DNA from: Kitasatospora sp. SUK 42
GTDB taxonomy: Bacteria; Actinomycetota; Actinomycetes; Streptomycetales; Streptomycetaceae
Assembly: GCF_015776785.2 (NCBI RefSeq)
Contig: NZ_LFMD02000002.1
Span: 646,916-710,915, forward strand
DNA: 64,000 nt
Direction of reading: 5' to 3'
Of this stretch, positions 44,855-53,850 are shown piece by piece. The number at the start of each line of letters is the position of its first letter. Position 1 is the stretch's first letter. A program made the position numbers and the translations under genes. The notes beneath the pieces were generated by a model. That model did no database searches. It was not told the origin of the DNA and saw only the letters and a list, made by a program, of their open reading frames with translations.

Positions 44855-45778
44855 CTATTCTTCCACATCACCGGCGACGGACCGAAATCGGCCGAGCCCC
44901 TCGTCCCAGGCGAGGCCGAGGATGCTGAGCGCCTCCCGGTCCTTCTTGTCGAAGGCGCCGTACGGCCAGCGCCCGACCAGGTCGGGGCGGTTCGCCAGGG
45001 TGCGGGCGAAGGCCTGCTCCCGGCGCCAGCGGGCGATCCGGCCGTGGTTGCCGCTGAGCAGCACGTCCGGCACCGTCCGACCGCGCCACTCGGCGGGCTT
45101 GGTGTAGACCGGGCCCTCCAGCAGGTCGGCCATCGCACCGGGCGCGAAGGAGTCGTCCCGGTGGGACTCGGCGTTGCCGAGCACCCCGGGCAGCAGCCGG
45201 GCGATCGCCTCGACCATCACCAGCACGGCGACCTCGCCGCCGGCCAGCACGTAGTCGCCGATCGAGGCCTCGACCACCGGCATCCGGGTGGCCGCCTCCT
45301 CGATCACCCGGCGGTCGATGCCCTCGTACCGCGCGGGGGTGAACGCCAGCCAGGGGCGGCCGGCCAGCTCCTGGGCGAGCTCCTGGGTGAACGGGCGCCC
45401 GCTCGGGGTCGGCACGACCAGGGTGGGCAGCTCGCCCTCGGGCCCGCCGGCCACCACCGCGTCCAGCGCCTCGCCCCACGGCTCGGGCTTCATCACCATG
45501 CCGGGGCCGCCGCCGTACGGGCTGTCGTCCACCGTGCGGTGCACGTCGTGGGTCCACTCGCGCAGGTCGTGGACGCGCACGTCCAGCTGGCCGCGGGCGC
45601 GGGCCTTGCCGACCAGCGAGATGTTCAGGGGCTCCAGGTACTCGGGGAAGATCGTGACGACGTCTATCCGCATCCCGGACTGGACGCCCGGCACGGCCTC
45701 CTGGGCGGCATCCACGGCAACGGCAGCACTGGCACCGGCACCCGCGTCCACACCCGCACCGGCCTGTTCGGCGGTCAC
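44855..45778 (-). CDS. trmD: tRNA (guanine-37-N1)-methyltransferase
   Basis: SPOUT methyltransferase of 307 residues from GTG 45778. The enzyme proper begins at [13 protein letters not shown] (residue 36). The trefoil-knot SAM motif is [26 protein letters not shown] and [18 protein letters not shown] are typical TrmD. The GTG overlaps the rimM stop by 4 bases and has GGAGGAG 5-6 bases before it; the internal ATG at 45673 has no ribosome site. An Ala/Gly-rich extension of 35 residues is therefore likely translated. It makes m1G37 in tRNA, protecting the reading frame. Confidence 0.93.
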   Translation of the reverse strand: MTAEQAGAGVDAGAGASAAVAVDAAQEAVPGVQSGMRIDVVTIFPEYLEPLNISLVGKARARGQLDVRVHDLREWTHDVHRTVDDSPYGGGPGMVMKPEPWGEALDAVVAGGPEGELPTLVVPTPSGRPFTQELAQELAGRPWLAFTPARYEGIDRRVIEEAATRMPVVEASIGDYVLAGGEVAVLVMVEAIARLLPGVLGNAESHRDDSFAPGAMADLLEGPVYTKPAEWRGRTVPDVLLSGNHGRIARWRREQAFARTLANRPDLVGRWPYGAFDKKDREALSILGLAWDEGLGRFRSVAGDVEE

Positions 45779-46335
45779 TCCGACTCCTCCGGTTCCTCCG
45801 CCGCACCGCCGACGACCTCGGCCTGCTCGGGGTCGATCAGGCCGGCCGGCGGGGTGATCACGGCCCGCTGGTTCTCCAGGTCGATGGTCGGCACGATCTG
45901 GCTGACGAAGGGCACCAGCACCTCCGTCCCGTCGGCCTTCTTCACCGTGAGCAGGTCCTGGTACGGCAGGTGGACCACCTCGGTCAGCTCGCCGACCAGG
46001 GTGCCGTCGAGCAGCACCACGTCCAGGCCGATCAGCTGGTGGTCGTAGTACTCCTCCGGGTCCTCGGGCCGCTCCTCCGGGTCGACCTCGGAGATGAGCA
46101 GGGTGCCCCGCAGCGCCTCGGCCGCGTTGCGGTCCTTGACGCCGGCGAAGCGCAGCAGCAGTCGGCCGCTGTGCACCCGGCCGGACTCGATGGTCAGCGG
46201 TCCGGCCGAGGCCGGGTCGGTGAGCAGGACGGCACCGGGGCCGAGCCGGAGTTCCGGCTCGTCGGTGCGGACCTCGACACTGACGTCCCCCCTGATGCCG
46301 TGGGCACGGCCGATCCTGCCGACGACGAGCTGCAC
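45775..46335 (-). CDS. rimM: 16S rRNA processing protein RimM
   Basis: Protein of 186 residues in two domains: the N-terminal RimM barrel ([21 protein letters not shown]) and a PRC-barrel (about 98-175, [39 protein letters not shown]). It helps mature the 30S head and binds S19. The GTG start is at 46335. It follows the KH gene by 157 bp and overlaps trmD by 4 bp. Confidence 0.95.
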   Translation of the reverse strand: MQLVVGRIGRAHGIRGDVSVEVRTDEPELRLGPGAVLLTDPASAGPLTIESGRVHSGRLLLRFAGVKDRNAAEALRGTLLISEVDPEERPEDPEEYYDHQLIGLDVVLLDGTLVGELTEVVHLPYQDLLTVKKADGTEVLVPFVSQIVPTIDLENQRAVITPPAGLIDPEQAEVVGGAAEEPEESE

Positions 46336-46492
46336 GGTGATCGTTCTCCTGGATTTCCTGAAACGAGTGATGGCGAGACGGAAGGTGGCGGGACGCGGGG
46401 CACGACGCGACGGGAGGCACGACGAAAAAGGCCGACCGGGACGACATGCGTCCCGGTCGGCCTCAAGCCCGACGGCTGAACGAGCAGCTGCG

Positions 46493-46732
46493 TCAGCGAA
46501 TGTTGTCCACGTCGACCAGGTCGACCCGGACGTTGCGACCGCCGAGGGCGCCGACCACGGTGCGCAGAGCGCGCGCCGTGCGGCCGCCCCGGCCGATCAC
46601 CTTGCCGAGGTCATCGGGGTGCACCCGCACCTCGATGGTGTTCCCCCGACGCAGGTTGCGCGAGCGCACCTGCACCTCGTCGGGGTGCTCGACGATGCCC
46701 TTCACCAAGTGGTCGAGGGCGTCCTCGATCAC
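46493..46732 (-). CDS. khpA: KH-domain RNA-binding protein (KhpA-like)
   Basis: 79-residue protein with one KH domain: [27 protein letters not shown] region (about 36-58) carrying the GxxG loop GRGG. It binds RNA and usually partners a Jag/KhpB protein. The GTG at 46732 lies 2 bp after the rpsP stop, so it is co-translated with S16. Complete. Confidence 0.93.
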   Translation of the reverse strand: MIEDALDHLVKGIVEHPDEVQVRSRNLRRGNTIEVRVHPDDLGKVIGRGGRTARALRTVVGALGGRNVRVDLVDVDNIR

Positions 46733-46734
46733 GA

Positions 46735-47163
46735 TCAGGCCTCGGCGGCGGCGTCGGCCTCAGCCTCGGCCTTGTCCGACTTCTTGGCCTTCGGGGTGAT
46801 GGCGACACCGGTGGTGGCGTCCTCGAAGCCGGCGACGGCCTTCGCGAACAGGTGCGAGAAGTCCTCGACCTTCGGCTCGGCGACCTTCAGCGGCTCCGGA
46901 GCCGGCAGGCCCTTGAACTTCTGCCAGTCGCCGGTCAGCTTGAGGATGGCGAGCACCGGCTCGGTCGGCTGGGCGCCGACGGACAGCCAGTACTGGGCGC
47001 GGTCGCTGTCGACCTCGATCTTCGAGGGGTTGTAGGTCGGCTGGTAGATGCCGATCTCCTCGATCGCGCGACCGTCACGCTTGGTGCGGGCGTCGGCGAC
47101 GACGATGCGGTAGTGCGGGGAGCGAATCTTGCCGAGACGCTTCAGCTTGATCTTGACTGCCAC
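46735..47163 (-). CDS. rpsP: 30S ribosomal protein S16
   Basis: S16 of 142 residues: [19 protein letters not shown] start, [18 protein letters not shown] and [15 protein letters not shown] are diagnostic. The last 45 residues are a Lys/Ala/Glu-rich tail. The GTG start is at 47163. It heads the rpsP-khpA-rimM-trmD-rplS operon; the promoter must lie in the 413-bp region upstream. Confidence 0.97.
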   Translation of the reverse strand: MAVKIKLKRLGKIRSPHYRIVVADARTKRDGRAIEEIGIYQPTYNPSKIEVDSDRAQYWLSVGAQPTEPVLAILKLTGDWQKFKGLPAPEPLKVAEPKVEDFSHLFAKAVAGFEDATTGVAITPKAKKSDKAEAEADAAAEA

Positions 47164-47576
47164 GGGAGTGGATTCTCCTGGTGTTGACGTGGGTGAGCGG
47201 CCTCGCCGTCCGCGTGGGGTTGCGGGGCGGGTCGTTCAAGGGACACGCCAGCCGTAGGAGAGAGGGGTCCTGCTCGGCTGCCGAGTACTCAGCTGTCCAT
47301 TCTGCCATACCGGCGCGAACCGCCCGCACGCGGCCCTGCAGGCCGGACCTGGGCGGCACCGCTCAGGACAGGACGGAACCACTGCCCGGTGCGCGGCCGC
47401 GCACCGCCGCTCAGGGTCCGACCGGGAGCCCCCGCTCCCGGTCAGCCCACGGACTCACCGGTACCGATCCATCCATCCGGTCGGTCGCTCCGGCGCATCG
47501 GCTGCCCGCACAGCCGTCGGCCGGTTCCGGTTTCCCGGCTACGCGATCCTGACCGGGTTACGCGGTCCCGACCGGG
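47164..47576. other. 413-bp region upstream of rpsP
   Basis: It holds the S16 operon promoter and leader and the 3' flank of the HExxH gene. An 8-bp palindrome GAGTACTC (47283-47290) is embedded in a 14-bp near-palindrome about 120 bp upstream of rpsP. I see no gene or clear terminator. Confidence 0.5.
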
Positions 47577-48155
47577 TTAAGCGATCTTGAACGGCTGCTG
47601 GCACGCCCCGCAGACGATCGACGCCTGCGCGAGCACCGACGGCACGACGCGGACGTTGCGCCCGCAGCCGCAGACCGCCTTGACCCGGACGCCGCCCCCG
47701 GAGGAGCCGTGCCGGGCGGCCGGGCCGCGGAAGGCGCGGTTCGCGCCCTCGCCGGCCACCGCCTCCTGGTGCGCACCGAGGGCGCGGTCCAGGCGTTCGA
47801 TGGTCTCGGCGTAACGTTCCTGGGTCTCCTTGAGCATGGTCACCTGGGAGAAGCCGCTGCTGGCGTGCGGCTCGACCGGGTGCGCCAGACCGAGCTCGGA
47901 GGCGAGCATCAGGAAGCGCCGGTTGTGGTAGCGGCCGGCCCGCGAGGTGTCCCGGATGTCCCGGGCCGCGGCCAGACCGTGGGCAGCCTCGTGGAGGAGC
48001 CGCTCGAAGCCGAGCCGCGTGCCACAGGCCGAGGAGGACTCGCCGATCAGTGCCTCGGGCGAGGCCAGGTCGGGGAGGTCCTGGTGGTAGGCCTGGATGT
48101 CACTCCAGGCGGCGGCCAGTTCGGCCGCGAGAACGAGGGGCTGTGTCGTGCTCAC
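47577..48155 (-). CDS. HExxH (SprT-like) protein with C-terminal zinc ribbon
   Basis: Protein of 192 residues from GTG 48155. HEAAH at 55-59 followed by His77 gives an HExxH-x17-H pattern of SprT-like metalloproteases. The C-terminal 35 residues hold CxC (162,164) and CxxC (182,185), a zinc ribbon as in SprT/Spartan proteins. These proteases act on DNA-bound proteins in eukaryotes; bacterial roles are mostly unknown. The GTG has no ribosome site, and a GGAAC-n18-GTT promoter ends 8 bases before it, so the mRNA may be leaderless. It stands alone between rpsP and proS. In-frame starts upstream are rejected because they precede that promoter. Confidence 0.75.
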   Translation of the reverse strand: MSTTQPLVLAAELAAAWSDIQAYHQDLPDLASPEALIGESSSACGTRLGFERLLHEAAHGLAAARDIRDTSRAGRYHNRRFLMLASELGLAHPVEPHASSGFSQVTMLKETQERYAETIERLDRALGAHQEAVAGEGANRAFRGPAARHGSSGGGVRVKAVCGCGRNVRVVPSVLAQASIVCGACQQPFKIA

Positions 48156-48163
48156 GCTAGACC

Positions 48164-48189
48164 AACGATGCAGAGTGAGCCGATGTTCC
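48164..48189 (-). promoter_or_regulatory. Candidate SigR-type promoter
   Basis: On the minus strand GGAAC (48185-48189), 18 bases, then GTT (48164-48166). Streptomyces SigR (disulphide-stress) promoters read GGAAT/C-n18-GTT. The downstream GTG start is 8 bases beyond GTT. Confidence 0.5.
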
Positions 48190-48361
48190 GCATGTTCCCG
48201 TTCTCCGGGAATTCCCAGGGAACTCCCAGGAATGCGCGACTGCGCGCGAATTGCGCGTTCCGGATCTGACGCAAGACCAACCCCCTGCCGGTTTCGGCCC
48301 GTCGAAGAGTCGGCGGGCCTCGTGAATTCCGTCCCCGGGGGCGGGCTGTCGCCCCCTGGAC

Positions 48362-48407
48362 GTACGGCCCGCGGACCTGCCGAAGTTGACAGGGCCACGG
48401 GCCGTAC
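48362..48407 (-). terminator. Inverted repeat, possible distal proS terminator
   Basis: Perfect 10-bp arms gtacggcccg / cgggccgtac with a 26-base loop, 150-195 bp after the proS stop. Confidence 0.45.
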
Positions 48408-48483
48408 ACCGTACCGCTATTCCGTTAATACCGGCAGTTGACCGGCCAGTAGGGATGTCCGGTGCCGGGACGCCTCTGCGAAA

Positions 48484-48553
48484 GTTACCGGATTCTTACT
48501 CACCCGCATTCCGGGCAAATGTCGCCGGTAACGGTCACTACCCGTGAGTAAGA
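48484..48553 (-). repeat. Interlocking inverted repeats after proS
   Basis: Arms A GTTACCGG (48484-48491) and A' CCGGTAAC (48525-48532), and arms B tcttactcac (48494-48503) and B' gtgagtaaga (48544-48553), alternate as A-B-A'-B'. Both pairs are perfect (8 and 10 bp). Such an order can form a pseudoknot or two mutually exclusive hairpins in RNA. B' ends 5 bp from the proS stop codon. Confidence 0.7.
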
Positions 48554-48557
48554 GGTA

Positions 48558-49970
48558 TCAGTACGCGCGGGCGACGATCGCGATATTGCCGTCCTGGTCG
48601 TCCGACTGCGGCACCGAACCGTCGGCCGCGACGATGCAGCGCACCGAGACGCCCTGCTCGGACAGCTTGGCCTCGCCCTCCGGACCGAGCTCGGCCCAGG
48701 AGATCCGGCCCCAGCCGGTCGCGGCGGCCTCGGCGGCCTCGTCGATGGTCTTGACGTCGACGGTGCGGGCCTCGCGGCGCTCGCGGGACTGGCGCAGCAG
48801 CAGCGCCTGGTCCTCGTCCAGGATGCCCGGCAGCAGCGCGGCCAGGGCGTCGATGGAGACCGGCTCCTTGCCGCCCGGGATGCGGCGGGCCAGCATCGCG
48901 GTGCCGTTCTCCAGGTCGCGCGGGCCGACCTCGATGCGCAGCGGAACGCCCTTGAGCTCCCAGTCGACGGCGCGGCGGCCGAACGGGGTGTCGGTGCGGT
49001 CGTCGACCACGACCCGGATGCCGGCCGCCTCCAGCGCGGCGCCGATCTCGCGGACCTTGGCGATGACCGCGTCGTCGCCCTTGATGGCGAGCACGACGGC
49101 CTGGACCGCGGCCAGGCGCGGGGGCACCCGCAGGCCGTTGTCGTCGCCGTGGGACATGATCAGGCCGCCGACCATGCGGGTCGAGACGCCCCAGGAGGTC
49201 TGCCAGACGTACTCGCGCTCGGCGCCCTGCAGCTGGTAGGTGGTGTTGAACGCCTTGGCGAAGTTCTGGCCCAGCTCGTGGCTGGTGCCCATCTGCAGCG
49301 CCTTGCCGTCACCCATCATGCCTTCGAGGGTGAGGGTGTTGATGGCGCCGGCGAAGCGCTCCTTGGCGGTCTTGCGGCCGAGCACGACGTCGATGCCGAG
49401 CACGTTGGTCATGAAGTCGCCGTAGACGTCGGTGTGGATCATCGACGCGTAGGCGCGGGCGTCCTCGTACGTGGCGTGGGCGGTGTGGCCCTCCTGCCAG
49501 AGGAACTCGGTGGTGCGCAGGAAGACGCGCGGGCGCAGCTCCCAACGGACCACGTTGGCCCACTGGTTGATCAGCAGGGGCAGGTCGCGGTGGCTCTGTA
49601 CCCACTTGGAGAAGTACTCGTTGATGATCGTCTCGGAGGTGGGCCGGACCACGACCGGCTCCTCCAGCTGCTTGCCACCGCCGTGGGTGACCACCGCGAG
49701 CTCGGGCGCGAAGCCCTCGACGTGCTCGGCTTCCTTGGTCAGGTAGGACTGCGGGATGAACATCGGGAAGTAGGCGTTCTGCGCGCCCGCCTTCTTGATG
49801 CGCGCGTCCATCTCCTGCTGCATCCGCTCCCACAGGCCGTAGCCATACGGTCGGATGACCATGGTGCCGCGCACCGGACCGTTGTCGGCCAGCTCGGCCT
49901 TGTTGATGAGGTCCTGGTACCAGCGCGGGAAGTCTTCCGCCTGAGGGGTGAGAACGGGTGCCTTAGCCAT
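48558..49970 (-). CDS. proS: Prolyl-tRNA synthetase, archaeal/eukaryal-type (ProS type 3)
   Basis: Class II synthetase of 470 residues that charges tRNA-Pro. Motif 1 region TMVIRPYGYGLWERMQ, motif 2 ANVVRWELRPRVFLRTTEFLW (two blocks) and motif 3 GLRVPPRLA are present. There is no editing insertion between motifs 2 and 3, and the protein ends in a C-terminal extension finishing in Tyr. Both are marks of the short archaeal/eukaryal-type enzyme rather than the bacterial 560-residue form. ATG 49970. Whether a second, bacterial-type ProRS exists elsewhere cannot be seen. Divergent from a methyltransferase gene. Confidence 0.93.
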   Translation of the reverse strand: MAKAPVLTPQAEDFPRWYQDLINKAELADNGPVRGTMVIRPYGYGLWERMQQEMDARIKKAGAQNAYFPMFIPQSYLTKEAEHVEGFAPELAVVTHGGGKQLEEPVVVRPTSETIINEYFSKWVQSHRDLPLLINQWANVVRWELRPRVFLRTTEFLWQEGHTAHATYEDARAYASMIHTDVYGDFMTNVLGIDVVLGRKTAKERFAGAINTLTLEGMMGDGKALQMGTSHELGQNFAKAFNTTYQLQGAEREYVWQTSWGVSTRMVGGLIMSHGDDNGLRVPPRLAAVQAVVLAIKGDDAVIAKVREIGAALEAAGIRVVVDDRTDTPFGRRAVDWELKGVPLRIEVGPRDLENGTAMLARRIPGGKEPVSIDALAALLPGILDEDQALLLRQSRERREARTVDVKTIDEAAEAAATGWGRISWAELGPEGEAKLSEQGVSVRCIVAADGSVPQSDDQDGNIAIVARAY

Positions 49971-50170
49971 GGGCCGAATGGTACGGGGAGCGGCCCCCCG
50001 ACTTCGAATCGGTATCACACCCGCGGCCCCCGCAGGGGGCGCACGACCGTGACACGCGCGCACCACCCTGCACCCCTCTGGACGCCGGGCCCGACCCGCT
50101 GTTCGCTGGAGTGGGGCGGGACTTTGGGGGAGCCGTAGCAGCACACCTAAGGACCGGATGGGAGGCCGCG

Positions 50171-50995
50171 ATGGCTTCAGCTCGGACGACCGGTGCGACC
50201 GTACGACCCACGGGCGTACGGCCGCACCACCCACGGCCCGGGGCCGCCCGGCCCGCGCGGGCGCGCGACTGGGCGGAGATCCAGGAACGCATGCTGGTGC
50301 CGCTCTACGAGGCGGTCTACGACCGGTTGGAGGTCGGCCCGGCGAGCAGTGTGCTGGGGCTGGGCTGCCGGTCCGGACTGGCCCTGCTGCTCGCGGCCGG
50401 ACGGGGTGCCCAGGTCGCCGGGCAGGAGCCGCAGGAGGAGCTGCGCGAGCTGGCGCGGGACCGTCGGCTACGGGTGTGCGCGGGGCCCCGGCCGACCGCC
50501 GCCGTCCCCCGCTCGGCCCATTCGCTGGTGACCGTTTTCGAGCAGTTGCCCGGCGCCGCCGAGCCCTGCTCCGTGATCGCCGAGGCCGCCCGGTTCGCCC
50601 TCCCGGGCGGGCACGTGGTGCTGGCCGCCTGGGGCCCGACGGAGCGCTGCGAGAGCGCCCCGGTGCTGGACGTGGCACGCCGGATGGCGGGCCGGACCAC
50701 CGCGCGCGACCCCTTCGAGCTGAGCGTGCCCGGTGCCCTGGAGGACCTGCTGGCCCCGGCCGGCCTGCGCCCGGCCGGCAGCGGCCGGGTGAGCTGCCCG
50801 TTCGCCTACCCGGACCTGGACAGCGCGGTGCGCGGCCTGCTCTCCACCGGGCTGTTCGAGCCGGCCGAGGAGTTCTCCGGCGCCTCGCTGGTGGCCAAGG
50901 AGCTGGAGGAGGCGCTGCAGCCGTACCTGCGCGCGGACGGCTCGGTCCGGATGGAGAACGTCTTCCGCTACCTGGTCGCCGAGCGGCCGCGCTGA
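50171..50995 (+). CDS. SAM-dependent methyltransferase-like protein
   Basis: Protein of 274 residues with a class I methyltransferase fold. Motif I is SSVLGLGCRSGLALLLAA (about 57-74); the usual GxGxG is GLGCRSG. The motif IV/V region is LVTVFEQLPGAAEP and PGGHVVLAAWGP. The first 35 residues are a basic, Pro-rich tail. The ATG at 50171 has GGAGG 6 bases upstream. It is divergent from proS (200-bp gap) and convergent with ftsH. Substrate unknown. Confidence 0.75.
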   Translation: MASARTTGATVRPTGVRPHHPRPGAARPARARDWAEIQERMLVPLYEAVYDRLEVGPASSVLGLGCRSGLALLLAAGRGAQVAGQEPQEELRELARDRRLRVCAGPRPTAAVPRSAHSLVTVFEQLPGAAEPCSVIAEAARFALPGGHVVLAAWGPTERCESAPVLDVARRMAGRTTARDPFELSVPGALEDLLAPAGLRPAGSGRVSCPFAYPDLDSAVRGLLSTGLFEPAEEFSGASLVAKELEEALQPYLRADGSVRMENVFRYLVAERPR

Positions 50996-51005
50996 CGGAA
51001 CGAAA

Positions 51006-51042
51006 ACCGGGGGCGCCCGCCACCCTGGCGAGCGCCCCCGGT
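51006..51042. terminator. Bidirectional terminator between the methyltransferase and ftsH
   Basis: Outer 11-bp stem accgggggcgc / gcgcccccggt with an inner 5-bp stem cgcca / tggcg. On the minus strand it is followed by TTTT, giving ftsH a classical intrinsic terminator. Confidence 0.85.
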
Positions 51043-51050
51043 CATAGCCC

Positions 51051-53087
51051 TCACGCCCGGTCGAGCGACTTCCCGCCGGAACCGTCGGCGCCACCGGAAC
51101 CGCCGGAGCCCCCAGGACCACCGGAACCACCGGCAGCGCCGGCACCACCGGCAGCGTCGGGCCCGTCCTCCTCGGACGTCTTCCGCGGCACCCCCGCCGC
51201 CCGGTAGGCCTCCGCCTCGTCCAGCGTCTCCGCCTCCAGCAGCGCCGCCGCGAGCGCGTCCAGCCGGTGCCGCTGCTCGGTCAGGATCCGCACCGCGTCC
51301 TCGTAGCACTCGGCGACGATCCGCCGGGCCTCCTCGTCCACCGCGTCCAGCGTGGTCGGCGCGGCGGAGAGCCCGTACGCACCGGCGCCCTGCACGTCCG
51401 CGGGCACCGCGGTGAGCCGCCCGACCCGCTCGCTCATCCCCCAGCGCCCGGCCATCCCGCGGGCGATGCTGGTGACCTGCTCCAGGTCGCTCTCCGCGCC
51501 GGTGGTGATCACCCCGTAGACCACCTGCTCGGCGGCCATCCCGCCGAGCGCGCCGATGATCCGGCCGCGCAGGTAGGGCTCGGTGTACGAGTAGCGGTCG
51601 TTCTCCGGGGTGGAGAGGGTGACGCCGAGCGCCCGGCCGCGCGGCACGATGGTGATCTTCCGGACCGGGTCCGCGCCCGGCTGGAGCATGCCCAGCAGCG
51701 CGTGCCCGCTCTCGTGGTACGCCGTCCGCTCGCGCTCCTCCTGCGGCATCACCAGCGGCCGCACGGCGCCGAGTTGGACCTTCTCCAGGGCGTCCGAGAG
51801 GTCCCGCTCGTTGACCGCGTCCTGCTCGCGCTTGACGGCCAGCAGGGCGGCCTCGTTGACCAGGTTGGCGAGCTCGGCACCGGTCATCCCGGGGGTGACC
51901 TTGGCCAGCTGGTTGAGGTCGGTGTCGCCGGCCAGCGGGACGGCCCGGGTGTGGATGCGCAGGATGGCGGCGCGGCCCTCCCGGTCGGGCGGGCTGACGG
52001 TGATCCGCCGGTCGAAGCGTCCGGGGCGCAGCAGCGCGGGGTCGAGCACGTCGGCCCGGTTGGTGGCGGCGATCACGATGACGCCCTCGGAGCCGGTGAA
52101 GCCGTCCATCTCGGTGAGGATCTGGTTGAGCGTCTGCTCGCGCTCGTCGTGCCCGCCCATGCCGCCGCCGGCGCCGCGCTGGCGGCCGATGGTGTCGATC
52201 TCGTCGATGAAGATGATGGCCGGGGCGACCTTGCGGGCCTCGGCGAACAGTTCGCGCACCCGGCTGGCGCCGACGCCGACGATCATCTCGATGAACTCGG
52301 AGGCGGAGGCGGAGAAGAACGGCACGTTCGCCTCACCGGCCACGGCCCGGGCGAGCAGCGTCTTGCCGGTCCCGGGCGGGCCGCTGAGCAGCACGCCGCG
52401 CGGCATCTTGGCGCCGAGCCTGCGGTACCGGTCGGGGTTCTTCAGGTAGTCGACCACCTCGGTGAGTTCGGCCTCGACCTCGTCGATGCCGGCCACGTCG
52501 GCGAAGGTGGTGCGCTTGCCCTGCTCGGCGGTGACCGGTTTGGGCGGCGCCTTGCGGCCGAGCGGTCCGCCGCCGAGGCCGCCGGCCATCCGGCGGGCGA
52601 GCAGCACCCAGATGAAGACCAGCAGCAGCATCGGGGCGAGCGAGATCAGCAGGTTGGTGAGGAAGCTGCGCTGCTGGACCGGCGAGGTGGCGGTGACCTC
52701 GACGCCGTGCTGCTGCAGCGTGGCCCACAGGTTGTCCCCGGCGAAGGACGGCCGCTGGGTGTCGAACTCGGTGTAGTTGCCCTTGCCGCCGTCCGGTTTG
52801 GGCTGGGCGCTCTTGAGGGTCCCCTCGATCGAGTCGCCCTTGGAGTAGATCTTGGTGATGTTGCCCTTGTTCAACTGGTTGTTGAACTCGGTGTAGGAGA
52901 TCGTGGTGGCGGCCTCGTTGCCGAAGAAGGACAGCAGCACGTCGGAGATCAGGAACACGACGAGTGCGGTGAGGACGAGGCCCGCCCAGCCACCGGGCAT
53001 CCGGCGGCGGGGCGGTGGCGGGGGTGGGGCACCCTCGGACCGCCAGGGCTGGTCCGGGGTCTGGCGCGGCGGCACGGGTTCGGTCAC
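51051..53087 (-). CDS. ftsH: ATP-dependent zinc metalloprotease FtsH
   Basis: Membrane AAA+ protease of 678 residues. Two membrane segments (about 32-52 and 147-165) flank the extracytoplasmic domain. Walker A GPPGTGKT and Walker B IIFIDEID, the SRH ([20 protein letters not shown] as two blocks), zinc site HESGH and third ligand Asp in [10 protein letters not shown] are all intact. The last 40 residues are Gly/Ser/Ala-rich. It degrades misfolded membrane proteins. The N-terminal tail is Pro-rich. The GTG start is at 53087. It may be one of two FtsH proteins of the genome, which cannot be judged here. Confidence 0.94.
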   Translation of the reverse strand: MTEPVPPRQTPDQPWRSEGAPPPPPPRRRMPGGWAGLVLTALVVFLISDVLLSFFGNEAATTISYTEFNNQLNKGNITKIYSKGDSIEGTLKSAQPKPDGGKGNYTEFDTQRPSFAGDNLWATLQQHGVEVTATSPVQQRSFLTNLLISLAPMLLLVFIWVLLARRMAGGLGGGPLGRKAPPKPVTAEQGKRTTFADVAGIDEVEAELTEVVDYLKNPDRYRRLGAKMPRGVLLSGPPGTGKTLLARAVAGEANVPFFSASASEFIEMIVGVGASRVRELFAEARKVAPAIIFIDEIDTIGRQRGAGGGMGGHDEREQTLNQILTEMDGFTGSEGVIVIAATNRADVLDPALLRPGRFDRRITVSPPDREGRAAILRIHTRAVPLAGDTDLNQLAKVTPGMTGAELANLVNEAALLAVKREQDAVNERDLSDALEKVQLGAVRPLVMPQEERERTAYHESGHALLGMLQPGADPVRKITIVPRGRALGVTLSTPENDRYSYTEPYLRGRIIGALGGMAAEQVVYGVITTGAESDLEQVTSIARGMAGRWGMSERVGRLTAVPADVQGAGAYGLSAAPTTLDAVDEEARRIVAECYEDAVRILTEQRHRLDALAAALLEAETLDEAEAYRAAGVPRKTSEEDGPDAAGGAGAAGGSGGPGGSGGSGGADGSGGKSLDRA

Positions 53088-53159
53088 CCACCGGACGATA
53101 CGGACAGGCGTCCGGGCGGGCCAACCGCAACGCCGCGCCGGGGGCTCCCCCGACGAGGG

Positions 53160-53702
53160 TCACACCTCGGTTCCCGGCCACTCCTCGGCGGTCAGCGCGA
53201 AGCGCTCGTGGTCGCGCCAGTCCCCCTGGAGGAACAGCATCCGCGGGGTGAAGCCCTCGTGCCGGAAGCCGAGCCGCTTGGCCATCGCGATCGAGCGCTC
53301 GTTCTCCGGCTGCACGTTGATCTCCAGCCGGTGCAGGCCCAGCCCGCCGGCCGACTGCGGCGCGAAGCAGCGGTCCACGAGCAGCCGCAGGCCCTCGGTC
53401 ATCCGCCCGGTGCCGGCGAACGGCAGGTACGAGTCGTAGCCCAGCGACGCGTTGCAGAAGCGGCCCATCACGATGTTGGCGACGTTCACCTTGCCGACCA
53501 GCCCGCCGGTCTCCCGGTCGAAGATCAGGAAGGTGCGCAGGCCCGCACCCTGGCGCTCCAGCAGATCGGGCAGGCCGTCCGGCTCGACCGGGTTCCACCG
53601 CCCGATGTGTTCGGCGGACCGGCGGACCGCCTCGGCGTACAGAACCACGTCCTCGGCCCTCGGGGCCCTGATCGTCACTCGCACACCAACATCATCGGAC
53701 AT
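53160..53702 (-). CDS. GNAT-family N-acetyltransferase (RimJ/RimL-like)
   Basis: Protein of 180 residues from ATG 53702 (MSDDVGVRVTIRAPRAEDV). The acetyl-CoA motif region is LGYDSYLPFAGTGRMTEGLRLL, read as two blocks, followed by LEINVQPENERSIAMAKRLGF, which is typical of RimJ-type enzymes that acetylate N-terminal amino groups of proteins. No clear ribosome site precedes the ATG; a GTG six codons in is an alternative. It lies 72 bp upstream of the ftsH start, in the same orientation. Target unknown. Confidence 0.85.
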   Translation of the reverse strand: MSDDVGVRVTIRAPRAEDVVLYAEAVRRSAEHIGRWNPVEPDGLPDLLERQGAGLRTFLIFDRETGGLVGKVNVANIVMGRFCNASLGYDSYLPFAGTGRMTEGLRLLVDRCFAPQSAGGLGLHRLEINVQPENERSIAMAKRLGFRHEGFTPRMLFLQGDWRDHERFALTAEEWPGTEV

Positions 53703-53751
53703 GCGAACGGCCCGCCGCCCGGAGATCACCGAACGACGGGCCGATCGAAAG

Positions 53752-53785
53752 CCGGCCTTGACCGACGCAAGCCGATCAAGGCCGG
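53752..53785 (-). terminator. Probable ffh terminator
   Basis: 10-bp perfect stem ccggccttga / tcaaggccgg with a 14-base loop, starting 66 bp after the ffh stop. Confidence 0.6.
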
Positions 53786-53850
53786 TCAAAGCCGGTCAGG
53801 GGCCACACCCGGCCACGACCTACAGCCGGCTACGCGCACCTGGTCGAGGA

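Larger units (their letters stand above)
48156..48557. other. 402-bp region between the HExxH gene and proS
   Basis: It contains the promoter at 48164-48189, several small dyads (gggaattccc near 48208), the inverted repeat 48362-48407, an AT-richer stretch at 48415-48435 and the interlocking repeats 48484-48553 next to the proS stop. No gene is seen. Confidence 0.6.

Noticed and set aside
44855..46447. A trmD start far upstream giving a protein of 530 residues
   Set aside because: That frame overlaps almost all of rimM and encodes Arg/Pro-rich nonsense there; the supported starts are 45778 or 45673.
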